Shown here piece after piece: positions 1 through 11,691 of a stretch of 64,000 bases of DNA (within the stretch, counting starts at the first letter, position 1; each line of letters opens with the position of its first letter). Source of the stretch: Planococcus citri (taxonomy: Eukaryota > Arthropoda > Insecta > Hemiptera > Pseudococcidae); NCBI RefSeq assembly GCF_950023065.1, contig NC_088677.1:71015469-71079468 (forward strand). The letters run 5' to 3'. A program made the position numbers and the translations under genes. The notes beneath the pieces are model-generated. The model had not been told where the DNA came from. It did not search any database and saw only the letters and a list, made by a program, of their open reading frames with translations.

Positions 1-1379
1 GTTTTTTTTGAAACATGATACTGATGTCACCAGGAACTCGTGAAAGCAACTTTGATCACCTCTCCTGACCACAAAAACAACTCAAATTGAAAAATCCCAC
101 TCTGTTTTTTGTTTTGGGTTCTAAACTATCGATTAAGCCCAATTTCAACCCGAAAACAAAATATATGCCGTTGCCTAGTGTTATTTGAATTTATTTAAAT
201 GATATGAAATAGCTATCAGGGAGCGGTGGGGTGCAGAGGGCTAGATTCGAAGCATCGGGAATTTTCATGCGCGCGTAGGAATCCGAACCACTACGGGTAG
301 GTAGGCGAAGTCGAATCAAATAGGTCGAATCGTAAAGTTGAATCAAATTTATGAGCCTCAAGATCGAGGCAGAAATTGTCTAATTTAAAGTTGGATCGCA
401 TTACGAGACGTTATAGTTGAATCGATAATCACAGTGATAGTTGCATCATCTTATGCCGAATCACAGACAAGTCAAGCCACAATTAGAGCTGTATCAAATC
501 ATCGAAGTTAAAGTTGGATCGTATATTGCCCAAAATCAATAATCAATTATTGATACCAGCACTAGTCAAAGGTTTCCTATACGAACCAAAGACTAGAAAT
601 CCCTATCAAAGCACCTCAGCATATATATAGGTATATAAAATAAAATACCATAAAGTGCTTCCTATTTCGAGCTCAGTTATGGCTAAATCAACATTTGACT
701 TACCGAATATGGTGGATTTAAGAGGTCTTCTTCATTTTGGATGCGGACGACGTCCGCATTCGATAATTGATCGTATTCGGACATTTTATTCGTTGATTAA
801 TTAATTTAATATAAAAAATTCGTCGCAAAAATACGCCTAAATTCTTTCAAGGAGCAGCACAGAGAACGTGTCAGATAGCACTTCGCTAGGCGACTGATTT
901 TTGCCGCAGAAAAAAGATCTACCCTAAAAGTAAGGGTGCCGTCGCCACTGGTATTAGGCCTATTATTTCCGCTGGATAAATAATACGGCAGTTACCATGG
1001 TTGTTACGACGATTATCAATCGAGGGATGCGGCTAAAAATAGATTTCTTCTTCCTGTTGAAGAAGTTGCATTGCCGCAGAGACGCGCACGCACATCCCGC
1101 GAACCAGACGAAACGCATTCCTCTAATAGGGAACATCGTCCTTAACTCTCTGTGCCATGCACAGAGTCGAAAGTTGGAAGCCCACGAAGTTGGTTCCAAA
1201 TAGTTGGAAGCTCGAGAAGTGGGTTCCATATCTGACTACATAAATACTCCCATTTTTCCTGTTCATACAACATATGAACGATTAAATTGGTAAAATTACG
1301 GAAAATAGCAATGTTATGTATAAAATGTAACTCACACATTCACTACGAATGCTGACGGACAGTTTTTTTTTGTCCGTTA
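1..1379. other. No gene recognised
   Basis: AT-rich sequence with short open frames only. I see a small palindrome (GCGGACGACGTCCGC near 742-756) and a short imperfect tandem near 1170-1230 (two GTTGGAAGCYC-like units). No domain, RNA gene or complete element is supported. Confidence 0.5.
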
Positions 1380-1382
1380 GGT

Positions 1383-1533
1383 CAGAGGTTACAGCGATGA
1401 CGAGGTGTTCCCTGCATTGCCTGGAGGCTTACCGAGAATCGAGGTGCAAAATGGTCCAAATCCTGTTGATCATGCGGTCATGTTTAATAATCAGCATATC
1501 AAGACGAGTATCAATTCTACCCAAGTGACACAG
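1383..1533 (+). CDS. Exon-like open segment, unrecognised
   Basis: An open frame encoding roughly 50 residues (it includes PALPGGLPRIEVQNGPNPVD) ends at a good splice donor, CACAG|GTACAC, after 1533. The composition is less AT-biased than its surroundings, which suggests a former or real exon. I do not recognise the family and cannot join it confidently to another exon. Confidence 0.3.
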
Positions 1534-2262
1534 GTACACAAATCAAAAAATATATTTTCATCGTTTCTACAGTCGATGTGTATTTCAGTTGAGTCTTTTA
1601 TCTAGGTTTTCTGCATGTCAGCCAAAGAAGAAAAGTACGATCGCTGGCTATCAACGATCTGTCTGAAAAAATTCCAGTCTAGGAACTTGAGAAAGTATTG
1701 AAAACGAAGTTCACAAAGTTTGTGTCATTTCTAATGAACAGGTATGCAGAATGTTCTTTGCTTTTGGTGGAGATTGGGTTATCTCAATTATTTCGAATAC
1801 TTACATCAATGATAACGGTGTTGGTAATGTTATTATTATCATGTTGGTTGAATTATGAGATTTTAATCGAGAATTTCAATTCGTGATTGTTTTAAAACAA
1901 CGTCATATTTTTCTAAACTCGAGTTTCAGATGAATTGAGTTCCATTATTTTTTAATAATCGTTGTTTGATGTTTTTCCGATTTCAGGAAGAACAGATTAC
2001 GACTGTAGTCTCCATACGAAAATATAAAGATCACAAGGTTTTTAATCAGGTAGAAAACGCCACCCACAATACGTGATATCGAAAGACAGAACGATGTTGA
2101 AAAATCGGCGGAGGTGAGTATCGAGGTTTTATTTCATGATAGGACGTAGGACCCTTGAGACAGAAAAAAAGCTAAAAGGCCTTGCCTACTAAGTAAATTG
2201 ACCAAAAGTAGCCAAAATTATTGATTTACAAAATTGTGAAATATTTTCCTCAAAAAGGAGCC

Positions 2263-2422
2263 GGTGTATTTATGATATGGAAGTATAAATGTTGAAACGC
2301 GACAATCCCACTCTGGCTACTTGGACCGAAGAAGGAAAACAATTAATAGAACAGCTTGAATTGAAAATGATTGTATCTAAGTGGCGCTGCAATAATTTGA
2401 ATATAAAAGTATTTGTGAGGAT
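2263..2422 (+). pseudogene. SRA (YDG) domain C-terminal exon fragment, copy 1
   Basis: This segment reads, with a small frameshift near 2285, as the end of an SRA/YDG domain of the UHRF1 type: an IWKY stretch, then LKRDNPTLATWTEEGKQLIE and LKMI. In UHRF1-family proteins the SRA domain binds hemimethylated CpG. No RING, tandem-Tudor or remaining SRA exons were found nearby. A second copy lies at 5,135-5,280 in the same orientation, so this looks like a duplicated, decayed exon rather than a working gene. The family call rests on the motif only. Confidence 0.5.
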
Positions 2423-2607
2423 TTTACGATTTAGTAGTGTCCTTAATTTTAAGCATGAAATTAATACGAAATTTATCACCCCCTCACGTCCCTGAGAATC
2501 ACAGGTACAATTCTGTGTAGAAGAAGGTGGAAGTTATAGGCAATTTTTCCGATTTGAATGCATTTTTACTGCTCGAAAGTTCAGTCTATGTTGAATGCAC
2601 ACTTTTA

Positions 2608-3703
2608 ATCCAACCGATTGAATAAGCTGGCAACATCGGTGCTCCAGTGCACGTTGCGTTCGATACGCACGAGTTTCATCTGATCATAGTTTTTTACTTG
2701 TTCGCACTTTGTATAAGCAATGATTTAGGGGGGGGGGTGGATCTCTATAGAGGTCTGTATTAAAAGTTCACCATTGAGAATTATTTAAAACACAAAATCG
2801 TCGATCTCTTACTTCGGTAGTTGCGTCGAATTAATCCAGTGAATCAAAACATACGCGACATGAAATCAACATATCGTCAAGCTTTCTTGGCGAGATAAAT
2901 CGTTCTATCTGCGTTTGAATATTGAGTACTTTCTGCAGAATACTTGACAAAATTTCAATTTGATTCTGAAACGGAGCGTCTTCAATTGTTGAACTAATTT
3001 CGATATTAATTTTTCATGATACTTGTCCAGATGCTTACATCGGATCTCGACTAGTTGGCTCCAGCGAATTCATCATCTCAATCAAGTATGTTTGTTTTCG
3101 AAGCAACGCAGGCAAATAGGCAGCGCCATGTTGATCATTCACTACTGTTGGCGACAATGTGTAAACTTCCGGATCATTGAAAAATGACAATAATTTTTTC
3201 TCCATTTCACAGATTTAAAATAATAATCATATCTAAATTTCTAGACGAGTTCCCTGTAATACGAAATGAGGCAGATGTGAAATCTGCGAGCGTCTTACGA
3301 GCTAAGCTGATTTCCTCGTCTCAACATGATCGCTTCCAATTTTCCAAGTGTTCCTAATGTACAGGTCGGCAAATAATAATCATCTCCATCTACCATTGTA
3401 TTTCATAAACGAACACAATTTTTCGCAAAAAAAAACCACAAAACAAATGAACAGAAATGAACTCCGGTCTCAAGAGCAAAATACATACAGCAGATCATCA
3501 ATTTCTGAATAATTTTCAATGGTGAACTTTAACGAATTTGGTCGCTTATATGTATAAAGTGCGAATAAGAAGAAAACTATGATACAAATGGCGGCGCGAA
3601 TTCTAGCATACAGATGACTTCCGTTTACGAATGAAAGCTCGTGCGTATCGAACGCAACGTGCTCTGGAGCACCGATGTTGCCAGCTTATTCAATCGGCTG
3701 GAT
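2608..3703. mobile_element. DNA element with long terminal inverted repeats
   Basis: The ends are inverted copies of each other: ATCCARCCGATTGAATAAGC at 2608 reappears reversed at 3703, and the match continues for about 65 bp at high identity and more loosely to about 120 bp. The interior shows no transposase. I could not define a target-site duplication. It lies between the two SRA exon copies. Probably a non-autonomous DNA transposon; the superfamily is unknown. Confidence 0.65.
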
Positions 3704-3827
3704 GTGCGACCACGTTTTAAATTCCAAATTACCGCGTGATTAGTTTTACCTATTAAATTAACCGACTTTTATTTTTTAACGAGTGAAACTTACTATAATG
3801 GTTGGATTGTTTTTCTAGAGCTCAAAA

Positions 3828-5137
3828 GCATATGAATAAAGAACGAGTTTTTGGGAACTGTGTGTTCTTTAGCACGCCTTACAATGTAACCGATGATCAA
3901 TATTTGAATAAAATTTCAGGTAGGTAAATAATTTTTCTCGTCTTTAAATTTATTCATTTTTCCTCCAATTGCATGTCTTCATTTTGTTTTGTTATTTGTT
4001 TGTTTGTTTGTTTTTTTATTTTTTTTTTCAGTAGGGAAAAAGAATAACATTTGCAGAAACTTCGATCACATTGTGCCTTACCAGAAAATGTATCATTGTC
4101 CGAATAACGAAAGTTTTCTTACCGTTCCCGAATACCCGATTAATGACCAGAGGTACGAGTTTCACTTTGACAGGATTACGATTATTTTACAGTTTTATTT
4201 ATCTGTTGATTAACGCGTGTTCTTATTTTTATCTGTCAGCGTACAATAGGCCAGCTTCGTATTATCAAAATGGCGCCACAGTTCATTGCCGAAACGATCA
4301 ACGTAGCGGTAACTACACCATTCCTCATACTTACAAATCAAGGGAATATCGCTCATCCTAATAATTTACCACCCTGGTATCATTGGAATTCGTCTAACAA
4401 GTACGCGATGGAAGGTATGAATAAACTTGGTAGACAAGTTTTGGCTGCTTGCGACGGTAATTCTTAATGCTTGCCTCAAGATCCGTATGTAATGGCTCAA
4501 CGTAAGAATATTTTGTTTTTCAATTTTTTTTTTCGCGGTTACGATAACGCGATTGACGAATGTGTATTTCTTTCAGCGGGAAAATTCGATCGATTTTGGC
4601 AGAATGATAGTAATTTGATGACAGGTGCGCAGTGTCAGCAGCCAAATTCGTATACCGAAATGCAAAACAATGGTTTACGGGTTTACCTCAGATAACGATA
4701 TTGAAAAGGAATGGAGCTGTACCTGTTAATCCGTTGGATATGAATAAGGTTCGTAAATGATTATTGATTGGTATTATTTCAAATTTGGGTAAAAATAAAA
4801 AAAACATCTATTTAATTTTGGTACTGTGTTTCCTGTTCGTGCAGAGATATTTTCATCCTATTTGTACGAATCAAGCTACGATCAATCAAAGCTACTCAAA
4901 CAAATGGACGGTTGAATTACATATAACGAACTTGGATCAATGCATGGATACTGCGGAGTTACATAAATGTCTTTTAAACGCGTTTGAAGAGTTTACTACA
5001 GTGAGTTGGGGAAAAAATTGAGAAAATCTTAGTCGAATGTAAAGACCCTAATAAGTTTTGTTCAATTTTTAGGTCTTGAATTTATCGGTTTACGTACAAT
5101 CGGACGGTAATTACGCTGCAAGGGGCCAGTGGATTTG
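3828..5137 (+). CDS. Cluster of exon-like segments, unrecognised, probably degenerate
   Basis: Several open segments with plausible splice sites follow one another: about 3828-3920 (donor TTTCAG|GTAGGT), 4031-4152 (after a T-rich acceptor), 4240-4500, 4577-4695, 4845-5001 and 5072-5137. They carry spaced cysteines and Asn-X-Ser/Thr sequons, as in secreted proteins. One frame between 4270 and 4500 is broken by a TAA at 4465-4467, and phases do not join cleanly, so it may be a pseudogene. I do not recognise the family. The last segment runs straight into the second SRA-like exon. Confidence 0.3.
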
Positions 5138-5280
5138 TGATATGGAAGTATCTGTTGAAACGCGACGATCCTACTCCGGCTACTTGGACTGAAGGAGGAA
5201 AACAATTGATAGAACAGCTTGGATTGAAAATGATTGTAAGCGGCGCTGCAACAATTTGAGTATAAAAGTATTTGCTGCAG
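5135..5280 (+). pseudogene. SRA (YDG) domain C-terminal exon fragment, copy 2
   Basis: The better preserved of the two copies reads as FVIWKYLLKRDDPTPATW followed by TEGGKQLIEQLGLKMI, the conserved end of the UHRF1 SRA domain. After that the frame ends in stops at about 5,255. The DNA is clearly homologous to 2,275-2,420. The upstream exon-like cluster does not look like the rest of an SRA domain, so this may be a chimaeric or rearranged remnant. Confidence 0.55.
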
Positions 5281-5771
5281 TTGTTTTTTTAAAGAAGAAA
5301 ACAGAGTTACGCTGTCAAAATGTTTGTTTTATTTCCTGCATTTTTGTTATCTGTACATATATGAAAAAACAAAAAAAAAATACACGTTTGAACAAGGTAC
5401 ATTAATGATTAATTATTAATTATTTAGAAGATTAATTGGTGTGAATTTGGATTACGTTTCGGCGTTGTTTTGCCTAGCTTTTGACGTACCTATGCTATGA
5501 AATGACGTGCCTACGAAATGGCGACATTCCTTCGAGTACTACCACACTTTTCTAAAGCATAATTCTCCTTAGATGAAGAAACTTTCGTGTAAAATTTCCC
5601 ATTAGATAACTGTAATTTTTATTCATAATCAGTTTCAATTTCAATCATAAGTAATTATGTATCTGATTAATTATCATCCATAAACCGGTTTCGGGGGAAT
5701 CGAACAAATCGTTATGATTTTGAGTAATGCAACATTGTAGAAGTCCCAAAGGAACCTTTGAAACAATTACT

Positions 5772-6014
5772 CAGGGTCGCATTCATAGACGTTACTTAGG
5801 GATCACTTGACTAACTGGTGAATTTTGATTCAATTTTTCTCGTAGGTAAGCAAATAAACTAGGTAGTGCAAGCTAAGAAATTTGAAATTACAAATTATTA
5901 ATACTTGACAACATTTTCAAAAAAACAATCAATTGCGGAGAAATGGCTTCAATTAAAAATGAACGACTCAGCAAAGTGATCCCTAAGTTACGTTTATGAT
6001 GAATACGGCACTTG
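5772..6014. mobile_element. Short MITE with terminal inverted repeats
   Basis: About 40 bp at the left (CAGGGTCGCATTCATAGACG, then TTACTTAGGGATCACTT) is repeated inverted at the right end (AAGTGATCCCTAAGTTACG, then a tail ending CACTTG). The 243-bp length and absence of coding sequence fit a MITE. The target duplication is not clear, so the exact ends could be a few bases off. Confidence 0.6.
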
Positions 6015-6117
6015 ATTTTTAGAAATCTGCATTACAATATGGACATTTTAACAACGTTTTTATTTCACCAACAAACCAGTTTAACAGAGGTAGTAAGTAA
6101 ATCATTGCGATTATGAA

Positions 6118-6390
6118 TAAGTCATTGTTTTGTAGGACCCCCGCGGGGGAACATTTCAGGCTGCGTACTATTACTTTCGAGTGGACCACGTCACTACATG
6201 GGCATTTTTCAATGGTTTAATGTATCCATCCAGAAACTGGTTACACGGACGGGGGAAACAATAAATTTTGCATTTTGAGTGAGTCATCGTTTTGTAGGAC
6301 TACGTACCAGCTCAGAGGGAACATTATAGGTCCTTCACTTTCCAGCGAACCGCAGTATAGGCCTATGGGCACTTCTCAGCGTTGTGATTG
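6118..6390. repeat. Diverged tandem duplication of about 160 bp
   Basis: Two neighbouring segments share GTCATYGTTTTGTAGGAC, GGGAACATT and an ATGGGCA block in the same order and spacing (6,121-6,215 and 6,284-6,382). They are diverged copies of one unit; no coding potential is seen. Confidence 0.45.
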
Positions 6391-7588
6391 AGGGGATTGC
6401 GAGAGAATACTTATTAGCGTTGACGAATGAATTTTAAAATTTGAACCATGACTTTTCGAAACAGAATCCAAAAGGTCAATTTCAGTGCGTAGATAAACTA
6501 GAAATGTTCGAAATTGATAATATTTTTCAAAATTTTCCATGATGTGACATGACGGAAATAATCGGCAGGAAATAGAGTTTCGATCCCACCGGCCACCTTT
6601 AAACGTTGTCAGCGAGGAAAAATATGGGAAAAGATGTGAAAAAGGGGTAACAATTTGAAGGACGAAAATAATATGAGTTATGAGTTTTTAATTTTTTACT
6701 TCTCGATGAAATAAATGTAGAAAGCTGCGCGTCAACAGTTCAATCAGTACACCTATATCCTATCCTATACCCCTTTTTATTTAAATTGTTACGAAACAGT
6801 TCTGTTAAAACTAGCTACCTCATCGTATACCTCAGACTTTCTAGAATTCAGCGATGCAGTCCAATCCTTGAAATCAAATCACAGTTTTAAAAATTGTTAT
6901 GAAGGAAATACATTAGAAATTCGTATCACATTTTTCAAACTCCAACTAAATCATAAAAAGTGAATGAAAAGTGAATGCTTTTCAAGGATAATGATCACGT
7001 TCTAAAATATGTACCTAACTACTTACGTACAAAACTTGTTGAAATATCGTTTTCAAAATTGATACATGTTTTTTTTTTTTTTTTTTAATTGGAAGAAATA
7101 ATTTATATTTTTTAAATTAGACCTGAAAAATTTCTTGATACGGCTGTAATATTTTCGTTTTTATTGGAATTTTCAAACAATTCAGCCAATAAAAAATTAT
7201 TGTTCATTTTTTTCGTTTTCATTTTGGAATTATTATTTTTTTTATCAATCAAGAAGTCTAACGCATGTCTTTTAAAAAAAAAGAAATTATCTACACAATA
7301 CCCATTCAATATTTTTGTTTAACGTTCACTTTTTTAAATTTCATTGAAAATATTTCAAGACACAACTGGCACAAGTAGGTAATTTGGTTATAGCAAAAAT
7401 CTGAAAAATACATATATAGATTTAATTTTATTCGTGTTTTCGGGCGAGAAAAAAATTAATTAAGTACCTACATATAATATAGGTACTTTTTAGTTCTTAA
7501 TTTTCAAAAGTTAAATTTAGAAAGATTTTTCACTTTTTGAAGTCGGCTTTTTCATTTTTTATAGTATTTTATTACCGACACGTTGCAC

Positions 7589-7745
7589 AACTTCACATTC
7601 AATTCGGGATCACTTCAGGAGGGAGTGGAACAATACACAGACTCGAACCAATAGAAAGACGTTATCTGTGCACGCAGCCAATCAGATATTGTATATCACA
7701 CTCCCTCCTGGATTGTGACCCGAATACAATCAAAATGTGCATCCT
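7589..7745. repeat. Imperfect inverted-repeat element
   Basis: A segment around TTCGGGATCACTTCAGGAGG at about 7,605 is matched, inverted and diverged, by CCTCCTGGATTGTGACCCGA at about 7,705. The two arms flank a roughly 90-bp core. It resembles a small decayed MITE. Confidence 0.45.
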
Positions 7746-7855
7746 GGTGGCTGGTACTTACTTATTTAGAATTCGGAAAAACGTTTGAAACCATCATTGT
7801 TTGGATCCACCTTCCCTTTTTTTTGGTCACCTGAAATGAAACGCTTACCAGAACC

Positions 7856-8965
7856 CAGGGGCGGATGGGGCACTTAAAAGTTACCGGGATTTGGCGCCGG
7901 TGCGACGCTAGTTTTTTGAGGGCGATGATTGGAGGGGGGGGGGGGTAACAAAGGAATAAAATCATGTGTACTTTTTTTTGAATTGTTTTACCTTGAATAT
8001 TTTAGCCAATGTGGTCATTTTGAGGGGGCTATAAAAATTACAAATTGATCAACTTTTGAGGGGGAAAAAACGCAAAAAGTTGGTGATTTTTTTAAAAATG
8101 GAACAATTTGACAAAGTTGAAATTAGTAGGTATATGTATTAGATTTGTTTACTGAATTAAATTAAAATTTGTATTCTGAATTTAGTCAACCTAAGCATGT
8201 ATTCGTAAAAGGATAAACAAAATTTTGAAAAATTTAGAGTTTTATAACTAAAAAATAATGTACTTGCACCTACACAAAATTGAGCCAAATACCTAAGTTG
8301 AATAACATAGGTATGAAATGGTGAACATGTTGCCCGAGCGGAGCGAGGGCGACAATTTTAGAAAATTCAAACTTAAAAGGTGTGAAAAAATGTTATTTTT
8401 GTTGCTAAACGTGCAAATTCTGGAGCATGACAAACAAATTGGCCCAAGCTAAGCGAGGGCGATGGCTTATGAAAATTTTTATTTTGAGATGCCTAAAAAC
8501 GAGGTTTTTTAAATGCAAGGAGTTCATTTTTTGGTTTTTAAATTTTAAAATTAGAAATGATTTTTTTTTTAGGAAGTTACGTAATTTTGAAAAAAAAAGA
8601 AAACAAGCTCGAGCGAGGGCGAAAGCTCTTGCAAATTTGTACTTCGAGGAGAGGCATAAAAACGATGTTTTTTGATGTGAGGATAAAAATTTATTTTTCT
8701 GCTTTACAACTTGAGTTTTTTTCAGAAATTTTTCATCTATGATTTCGAAAAAGAAAATAAAACAAGCCCGAGCGAAGCGAGGGCGAAAGCTTTTGAAAAT
8801 TTGTGTTTCAAGAAGTAAAAAATAATGTTTTTCTTTCATATCAGAGCTACAATTTCGGCGCTGCTGCGGCGCCGAATTCGAGCCAAAATTAGCGTAAAAA
8901 TTAGCGCCGAAATCCAATTTTTACCGGGATTTTTCCCGGTTCCCCCTGTTGCCCATCCGCCCCTG
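7856..8965. mobile_element. Non-autonomous hAT-like element, copy 1
   Basis: The 1,110-bp element starts CAGGGGCGGATGGG and ends with the inverted form CCCATCCGCCCCTG. It is flanked by a perfect 8-bp target duplication, CCAGAACC (7848-7855 and 8966-8973). CAGGGGCGG-type ends and 8-bp duplications are typical of the hAT superfamily. No transposase is present. The inside carries four spaced copies of a CGAGCGAAGCGAGGGCGAAA-like motif at roughly 8,335, 8,450, 8,607 and 8,768. The long minus-strand open frame in it (8405-8917) is Phe/Lys-rich low complexity and is not called as a gene. A second copy starts at 39,342. Confidence 0.9.
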
Positions 8966-8973
8966 CCAGAACC

Positions 8974-11470
8974 AATTAAAATCGTTTGAAAATTTCAAAT
9001 TTGAATCAGAAAAATCCCAAAAGGACCACCAAATAAAAACGATTTCAAAAATTTTATAGCCAAGTGGTACAGATTGAGTTTGTGAGGAGTATAATAATAA
9101 TTACCACAAGAACAAGAACAGAATTCCAATAAAAAGAACCATGAAATTACTTTACAGGAATCTCGTTTCTTTTTGGTTTCCAATTACTACTAAAATTTCT
9201 TTTGTTACCAAAGTGAAATAAGAATTCGAATTTTGTAGGCAAAATCAGAAATATGAGCGAAATATATGGAAAATTTTCAATTTTTGAAGCTACATTTTGA
9301 AGTTGAACCATTTTAAACCAGCTTTTCGATTTGTGAAACCATCAGCAGAACAGTGAAATAGAGAGAGCAACCACGACTAGTTAATTGAATTTAAAAAAAA
9401 GTAAAAACCTGGAAATCGTCTAAAACAGTCAAATATTTAAAAGTGTTCAATCGAATTTTTTTAAATCTTTCGAACGATTATGCTGAAAATGTATATTTCT
9501 CAGCTTCAAGAGACATCAGATTATTTAGGAAGATTTCCATAAAATAAAAATCTTTCGAAGTAAAATTTACACCATCTCAAGCAAAAATAATGTTGTTCTA
9601 CTTGAACTTTTCCAAAAGTCTCTATAAGGTCCCAACGTTTGCATAAACATGAAAAAATATCCTGTTTTCCGCAGAACATTTGGAAACAATGATTTCCAAT
9701 TTTTGCAAAATTAGTTATTTTGAAAAGATCAACATTTTTTCAAAAAATAAAAAAAAAATGATAATACATACTTGATAATAAAATTTAAAAAATGTAATGA
9801 AGAATTTCCAATTTCTGACAGATTTTGCCCTAGCCTCGCTCGGGCCACGTTCATATTTTAAAAATACCTACCAAAATACATGTTATAATTTCCTGAAAAT
9901 TGCAAATGCTAAATGCAATGGAAACAATAAAGTTTTTGCATCATCGAGAGTTCAAGATTCAAGAATGATGTTGTTACTTGAGAAAGTTACCTTACGAATT
10001 ATCATTTAATTTTTCATTTTCTTCGCCCAAAGTTAGAGGGTACAAAACTAACTTCTCACATAGAAAATAATGTTGTTTTACCTTCGAAAAATTCTCAACT
10101 TTCAACTTTTAGAAACTTTTGCGCTAGCTTCGCTCGGGCCTATATTCCTACTTTTGACGTTTAGATTTCTTAACACTGAAAATGATTTTATGTAGGTACC
10201 TCACAAATTATGACGAAATCTAAAATGTTTTCTTTTCTTTTTAAATTTGATTTTCAGACACCGAAAAGCTAAAAAAAAAAAAATAAGGAAAAATGTCATG
10301 GAAAAATTGCGAATTTTTGATTTTTGATTTCTGAACCAAACCTGGTAATAAAACAATTCGAATTTATTGTCAGGTATAAAGCCATCGATTAGGAACATTG
10401 AAAATTATTCAACATTTTTATTTGCAACTTGTCCTTCACAATTATTTGTTCGAGCCATATCTGCCTAATTATTATGAAAACTACTGGTGGGTAAAAGGGC
10501 GTATGAGGTAAAAAGAATGGGGAAGGAAACGTGACGAAAAAAGTAAAGAAAAAAAGTTGAAAAAGTTTTCGCCTACCCACACCCATCAACATCACTTCGT
10601 CACGCATCCTGGGTGAGGGAGTTGATGAACTTCGACTACCGTTTGATTTCTTACAAGTAAATGTGGATAAATATGTATGGGAAGAATTTTGAACTTATTA
10701 CTGCCCTTAAAAAGGAACCAGAAGACAGTATGCATACTATAAAAAATGAATGTTCGGATTCGGACATTCTCCAACATACAGTAAATAAAATGTAAACTTG
10801 GATTATTCTACTGTGAACAATTTAAATGATTTGATTCAACTGTGTGTTACACAGAAGAAAGTCACCTACTAATTTACTGCAATATTTATTATGACAAAAA
10901 TTTGAAACATAAGAATCGTACCACTTGACTAATAATACTTAATCTTCGTTAGAATTTGATAACAAAATACTCAGATACGTGTTAACAAAATGAACAACAT
11001 TAAAAACTATAAAAATAAAGGCTAACACAAGAAGAAAATTAAACAGCATAACATTTGATTATTTTGCATTGATTTTAAAGAAACTTTTTCAAATAACATT
11101 ATTTTAAAAATTAATAAGACAATAAAATGAAATGATGGTACATTATGTACAGCCTCGTTTGTAATGTGTATGTGTTTCCTGCGAACAAAATTCGTATTTA
11201 GATAGGCAATTCTTGTAATGTAAACCTACCCCACCAGTCGGACATCAAACACAATCCTACTTACCATTTTGAGACAAATTTACAATGCTTTTACCAAAGT
11301 TTTTTTCATCGAACTACTAAATATCTATTCGCAACATCCATGGAAGGAACTGAACTGGTCGACTTATAATTAGAGCGGCGAAGAAACGAAAGGTTTCTGT
11401 AATATTCCGAAGTACATAATACGATTACATTTTGCATTGCAACGAGAAAAATTCAATTTTTTTTTTAAAC
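8974..11470. other. No gene recognised
   Basis: AT-rich intergenic or intronic sequence. The only structure I note is two inverted occurrences of the CTCGCTCGGGCC motif (near 9,836 and 10,128), the reverse complement of the motif repeated inside the hAT-like element just upstream. No domain was seen in any frame. Confidence 0.5.
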
Positions 11471-11474
11471 TTAC

Positions 11475-11615
11475 TCCATATAATTCATTATTCCACCAGT
11501 CGACCGCTTGCCACCAGTTGTTTTTGAGATAAGGATCACTGTATGCATTTAATACACTGATAGGATCTCTTCTGATGATGTGTTTTACTACGAAATATAA
11601 TCTGGAACAAACCAT
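11475..11615 (-). CDS. First-exon-like segment, unrecognised
   Basis: A minus-strand frame begins with ATG at 11615 and ends at the donor TATGGA|GTAAGT, giving 47 codons rich in aromatic residues (for example NNWWQAVDWWNNELYG). It lies just downstream of the last UBR5-like exon but does not match the expected next UBR5 exon. It may be the first exon of another gene or chance. No function is proposed. Confidence 0.3.
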
Positions 11616-11691
11616 CGCGATCTAGTGACAACCTTACAGGCGATGCGATTTTCCACTCTCATCGAACATCTCAACTCTCATCAACATCCAC

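Noticed and set aside
3989..5021. A secreted nuclease or cystine-knot gene
   Set aside because: Cysteines and glycosylation sequons are present, but I could not match any family motif and phases do not join; left as unrecognised.
8405..8917. 170-codon minus-strand frame in the hAT-like element
   Set aside because: Phe/Lys/Leu-rich with repeated ARAC words from the internal motif; not a transposase, no conserved residues.
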